Shown: piece after piece, positions 51,582-54,283 of the stretch | How positions within the stretch are numbered: the first letter of the stretch is position 1 | How the letters are laid out: every line of letters starts with the position of its first letter | Origin: Paraburkholderia sp. NMBU_R16 | GTDB taxonomy: Bacteria > Pseudomonadota > Gammaproteobacteria > Burkholderiales > Burkholderiaceae | Direction of reading: 5' to 3' | NCBI RefSeq assembly: GCF_013282575.1 | Contig: NZ_JAAAYE010000040.1 | Span: 1 to 54,283, forward strand | Length of the DNA stretch: 54,283 nt | Translations under genes and position numbers: made by a program | Notes under the pieces: generated by a model | Seen by the model: only the letters and a program-made list of their open reading frames with translations | Databases searched by the model: none | What the model was told of the DNA's origin: nothing

Positions 51582-52482
51582 GCTTTTCTTCCTTGTGGTT
51601 CAGCCAGGGCATCACCGATTCGGTGACCTTTGCCACCGCGTCGAGCGAATTGGCGGAGCGATGGGCGACAGCCGCGCACAGTGCCTCGATCAAGCCGAGT
51701 GCCGACGTCTCCGAATTCGACAGGTATTGCCGCTCGCTATGCGCGAACAAGCAGATGTCGGCGCAGGCGGCAATCGGGGACGTGGGTTTGTCGGTGAGCG
51801 CGAGAACGTTGGCGCCCGTGTCGCGTGCGGCCTTGACCAGGGTGACCGTATCGGCCAGATAGCGCGGAAAACAAATGGCGATGACGAGGTCGCCCGCGCG
51901 GAGCCGGGAAATCTGGCGCGCGGCTTCCGATACGCCGCCGATCGTCGCGAGGTTTTCCACCATGTCGCAATACACGGCCAGATTGCGCTGCAGGAGCCCT
52001 GCGAGATAGCCGCTCGCTCCGAAGCCGAGAACCGAGATGCGCCCGGCGTCCAACACGGCTTGCACCGCCTTCTCGCACTGGTCGGCGCTCAGCGACGCGC
52101 GCGTGAGTTCGAAATTGCGCTGATCCTCGTAGAGCGATGCAGCGAAGACATCGGCCGCCGACGCGGCTCGCGTGCGCTCGAAACGCAAGCGCTCGACAGG
52201 CGCCAGCGCGTCCTCGAACCCCTGCGCGAGCAGCGCGCGGAACTGTGGGTAGCCAGGCAGACCGAGCTTGCGTACGAAGCGATTGGCTGTCGCATTCGAG
52301 ACCTCGCAGGCGTTCGCGAATTCGTCGATGCTCATCAACGCAACCTTGAACGGCTTCGCGAGCACGTAATCGGCGAGGCGCCGATGTGCGTCGCTCAAGG
52401 CCGGCAGCGTTTCGGCTATGCGTTCGACGACGGACGAGGAGGGCGGATTCATGGGGGTGCCAGGGGCAGTGGTGTTCGTCAT
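51574..52482 (-). CDS. RpiR/HexR family transcriptional regulator
   Basis: A 302-residue regulator. The N-terminal HTH_6 domain (LSDAHRRLADYVLAKPF, then IDEFANACEVSNATANRFVR, about 30-70) is followed by a SIS sugar-phosphate/isomerase-fold domain with RISVLGFGASGYLAG, GGVSEAARQISRL and LVIAICFPRYLADTV. SIS ligands are mostly phospho-sugars; N-acetylmuramic acid or aminosugar phosphates would suit a peptidoglycan-peptide operon, but this is inference. It is the first gene of the operon and overlaps iaaA by 8 bases, so it is probably the local and autogenous regulator. Start ATG 52482 lacks a strong ribosome site; 52452 is an alternative. Confidence 0.9.
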   Translation of the reverse strand: MTNTTAPGTPMNPPSSSVVERIAETLPALSDAHRRLADYVLAKPFKVALMSIDEFANACEVSNATANRFVRKLGLPGYPQFRALLAQGFEDALAPVERLRFERTRAASAADVFAASLYEDQRNFELTRASLSADQCEKAVQAVLDAGRISVLGFGASGYLAGLLQRNLAVYCDMVENLATIGGVSEAARQISRLRAGDLVIAICFPRYLADTVTLVKAARDTGANVLALTDKPTSPIAACADICLFAHSERQYLSNSETSALGLIEALCAAVAHRSANSLDAVAKVTESVMPWLNHKEEKHD

Positions 52483-52702
52483 GTAAGTAAATTTTCACCA
52501 GAGTATCGACGACAAAAAAATATTTTCATAGGGGTTTACACCGAGACGGAGGATAGAGGATGGCGGGCGTTCTTGGGTGGCAAGAGGTGGCGCAAGTGCA
52601 ATGTGGATGACATCTGGCCTTCACTAGCCGCCGCTAGCATGGCGCGACATGCAAGCGCGTCGGCCGGCGCACGGCCGTGGACACATGAGGGGCAGACAGG
52701 AA
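52483..52702. other. Divergent promoter region between RpiR operon and phosphatase gene
   Basis: About 220 bases with an AT-rich stretch next to the RpiR start (acaaaaaaatattttc near 52510-52530), the only such stretch in the neighbourhood and therefore the likely promoter/operator zone of the peptide operon. No further element could be defined. Confidence 0.45.
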
Positions 52703-54202
52703 ATGACGAAGCAAAACACCACCGATGCGTCTTTGGATCATGCGAGTGGCAGCATCTCGCGCCGCGGCTTTCTCAAGCTCGCGGGCGCCTCGGGATTCGC
52801 GGGCGCGGCCGGCGCGCTGACCGTGGCCGCGAAAGCGGCTTCGGCAGGCGAGGCGGCCGACGGCACGCCCGAACAAATCCATCTGACGTGGGGCGACGAT
52901 CCGACGAGCGAGGTCGTCGTGTCGTGGGCGTCGCAGGCGGCGGCCACCGGGGCGCGTGTGACCGTGAGCGCGGACCATGGCTACAGCGAAACCGTGCGCG
53001 CGGTACAGCGCGTGTACACGGACGGGCTCTCCGGCGTGGCAGTGTTCACTTATCACGCGCGCGTGCGTGGCTTGCGGCCCGATACCACGTACCGCTATGA
53101 AGTCACCGCGGACAACAGCAGCCGCGTGGGCACGCCGTTCAGCGCGAGCTTCGCGACCGCTCCGCGCGGTCGCAAGCCGTTCCGCTTCACGAGCTACGGC
53201 GATTTGGCGACGCCCAACACCAACTGGGTCTTGTCGTCGCCGCAAAGCCGCTTCGCGGTCGAGGCCGTCGAGCGGTTTCAGCCGCTGTTCCATCTGCTGA
53301 ACGGCGACCTCTGTTACGCGAACCTCAACCCGGCGCATCAAACCGATGTGTGGCGCGATTTCGGGAACAACAACCAGACATCGGCGGCGAATCGTCCCTG
53401 GATGCCGTGCCCGGGCAACCATGAACTCGAGTTTCACAACGGCCCGCAAGGCCTCGATTCGTATCTGACGCGCTATACGCTGCCCGATAACGGCACACGT
53501 TTCCCGGGCCGCTGGTACGCGTTTCAGGTGAGCTCGGTGCTGTTCATCTCGCTCGATGCCGATGACGTCGTATACCAGGATGCAGCCGCGTTCGTCGCGG
53601 GCCCCGCGCCGCTCGTGCCCGCTCCGAGCACGGGCAATGCGCCGATCGCGCCGGGAACCTCGCTATACGTGCGCGGCTACAGCAACGGCGAGCAGACGCG
53701 CTGGCTCGAGAAAACGCTGCGCTGCGCCGCGGACGACCGCGATATCGACTGGATCGTCGTGCAGATGCATCAGGACGCGCTAAGTTCGTCGAAGACAGGC
53801 AACGGTTCGGACAAGGCATTGCGCGAGGCGTGGCTGCCGCTCTTCGAGCGCTACGGCGTCGACCTCGTACTCTGCGGGCACGACCATGACTACGAGCGCA
53901 GCTATCCGGTGTGCGGCTGTTTCCGGTACATGGGCACTGACCTGGCGACGGGCGAGCGCGTCGATACGCTGACGCCGCGACCGGTACGTCATGCGCAGTA
54001 CGGGGCCAATACGTTCGACACCACGCGCGGGACGATCCACTTGATCCTCGGCGGTGGCGGCACCAGCGCGCCGCTCGATGTGTATGGCGTCGACACCGGC
54101 ACCGGCATGGCGCAAGCGAAGGTATTCACGAAGCCGAACCGTCCGATGCCGGGTGCGTGTGGCGCGACAATCTGGATGAGAGACGCGCGACAAACAAGAT
54201 GA
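52703..54202 (+). CDS. Purple acid phosphatase-like metallophosphoesterase, Tat-exported, 3' end replaced
   Basis: A 499-residue protein with a Tat signal (SRRGFLKLAGASGFAGAAGA, about 19-38), an N-terminal fibronectin-like domain (QIHLTWGDDPTSEVVVSWAS ... LRPDTTYRYEV) and a metallophosphoesterase domain: TSYGDLAT, LLNGDLCYAN, CPGNHELEF, VVQMHQDAL and LCGHDHDYERSYP, which give the two-metal site of purple acid phosphatases. It would act on phosphate esters in the periplasm. The natural protein should run on for some 60 more residues; after RPMPGA the sequence changes to element DNA at about 54158, which supplies the present stop. The start at 52703 has acagga close upstream; Met at 52685 is possible. 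Confidence 0.83.
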   Translation: MTKQNTTDASLDHASGSISRRGFLKLAGASGFAGAAGALTVAAKAASAGEAADGTPEQIHLTWGDDPTSEVVVSWASQAAATGARVTVSADHGYSETVRAVQRVYTDGLSGVAVFTYHARVRGLRPDTTYRYEVTADNSSRVGTPFSASFATAPRGRKPFRFTSYGDLATPNTNWVLSSPQSRFAVEAVERFQPLFHLLNGDLCYANLNPAHQTDVWRDFGNNNQTSAANRPWMPCPGNHELEFHNGPQGLDSYLTRYTLPDNGTRFPGRWYAFQVSSVLFISLDADDVVYQDAAAFVAGPAPLVPAPSTGNAPIAPGTSLYVRGYSNGEQTRWLEKTLRCAADDRDIDWIVVQMHQDALSSSKTGNGSDKALREAWLPLFERYGVDLVLCGHDHDYERSYPVCGCFRYMGTDLATGERVDTLTPRPVRHAQYGANTFDTTRGTIHLILGGGGTSAPLDVYGVDTGTGMAQAKVFTKPNRPMPGACGATIWMRDARQTR

Positions 54203-54204
54203 GA
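54162..54204 (+). repeat. Direct repeats at element end
   Basis: GCGCGACAATCTGGATGAGA (54162-54181) and GCGCGACAAACAAGATGAGA (54185-54204): 16 of 20 bases agree, spaced 23 bases start to start. Likely transposase-binding repeats. Confidence 0.7.
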
Positions 54205-54232
54205 ATGTCGCGGCGAGGTTGATGATGCCGAT

Positions 54233-54269
54233 GTTGATTGACGCTGACAAGCGTTTGTTGATTGACGCT
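54233..54269 (+). repeat. Direct repeats GTTGATTGACGCT
   Basis: The 13-base sequence GTTGATTGACGCT occurs at 54233-54245 and again at 54257-54269, spaced 24 bases start to start, close to the 23-base period of the outer repeat pair. Probably a second set of transposase-binding repeats inside the element. Confidence 0.7.
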
Positions 54270-54283
54270 CGGCGCATGTTGCA

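Larger units (their letters stand above)
54158..54283. mobile_element. End of a probable IS21-type element (continues outside window)
   Basis: The phosphatase frame loses homology at about 54158, where tgtggcgcgacaa begins. Two 20-base direct repeats GCGCGACAAxCxxGATGAGA follow at 54162-54181 and 54185-54204 (four differences), as in the repeated terminal sequences of IS21-family elements, which begin with TG. Further in, a second pair of repeats is present. The family is suggested by this repeat structure alone, since no istA or istB coding sequence lies inside the window. Confidence 0.5.

Noticed and set aside
1-54283. CRISPR arrays, rRNA and tRNA genes
   Set aside because: No regularly spaced repeat array and no tRNA or rRNA signature was seen by eye; a tRNAscan or Infernal run would be decisive.

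Overview
The window is GC-rich betaproteobacterial DNA, most like a Burkholderiaceae genome (Burkholderia, Paraburkholderia or Trinickia type). Supporting signs are the riboflavin/nusB block in the order ribB-ribH-nusB-aminotransferase, a TTG-started S21 gene, a YggT/DUF2520 pair, many LysR regulators, and a glutathione/peptide-uptake operon. A perfect Hrp-type PIP box next to two effector-like genes suggests a plant-associated strain that carries or carried a type III secretion system. The exact genus is inference.

Layout. 1-2.4 kb: right part of an IS66 element that cuts a DUF1493 gene next to a decayed STM2901-like gene. 2.5-12 kb: accessory metabolism (metal-dependent beta-lactamase-fold protein, two methyltransferases, glycolipid-binding-like protein, haloalkane dehalogenase with a divergent LysR, SDR with a divergent LysR, and an overlapping GST-GST-SMR operon). 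12-14.8 kb: two divergent candidate type III effector genes with a PIP box upstream of the right-hand one. 14.8-16.1 kb: scar region with tails of an aquaporin, a CoA-transferase and a YeeE transporter around an intact isomerase gene. 16.3-20.5 kb: LysR, CrcB fluoride exporter with DUF190 partner, and a carboxymuconolactone-decarboxylase-like protein, a cupin and an OsmC/Ohr protein. 21-29.6 kb: an EmrAB-type tripartite efflux operon flanked by two paralogous LysR genes of equal length; its outer-membrane gene is open in frame with an upstream LRAT-like acyltransferase domain. 29.6-43 kb: mostly core genes (YggT, DUF2520, LysE, UbiD, lytic transglycosylase, aminotransferase, nusB, ribH, ribB, AraC regulator, acetoacetate-decarboxylase-like protein, a tandem pair of uncharacterised small proteins, rpsU). 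43-52.5 kb: an eight-gene operon reading leftward, RpiR regulator - isoaspartyl peptidase - GsiABCD importer - DmpA-type aminopeptidase - DppA-type D-aminopeptidase. 52.7-54.28 kb: a Tat-exported purple-acid-phosphatase-like gene cut short by what looks like the end of an IS21-type element.

Most unusual observations: (1) two related short upstream ORFs, at 18836 and 28742, each ending in an ATGA overlap with an unrelated redox gene; (2) a long 5' leader before the lytic transglycosylase gene, with a strong promoter and five or six successive perfect hairpins; (3) the PIP box and two unrecognised effector-like proteins, one with kinase-like features; (4) an LRAT domain open into an outer-membrane factor; (5) a dehalogenase whose C-terminal tail is antisense transporter DNA also found 7.5 kb away.
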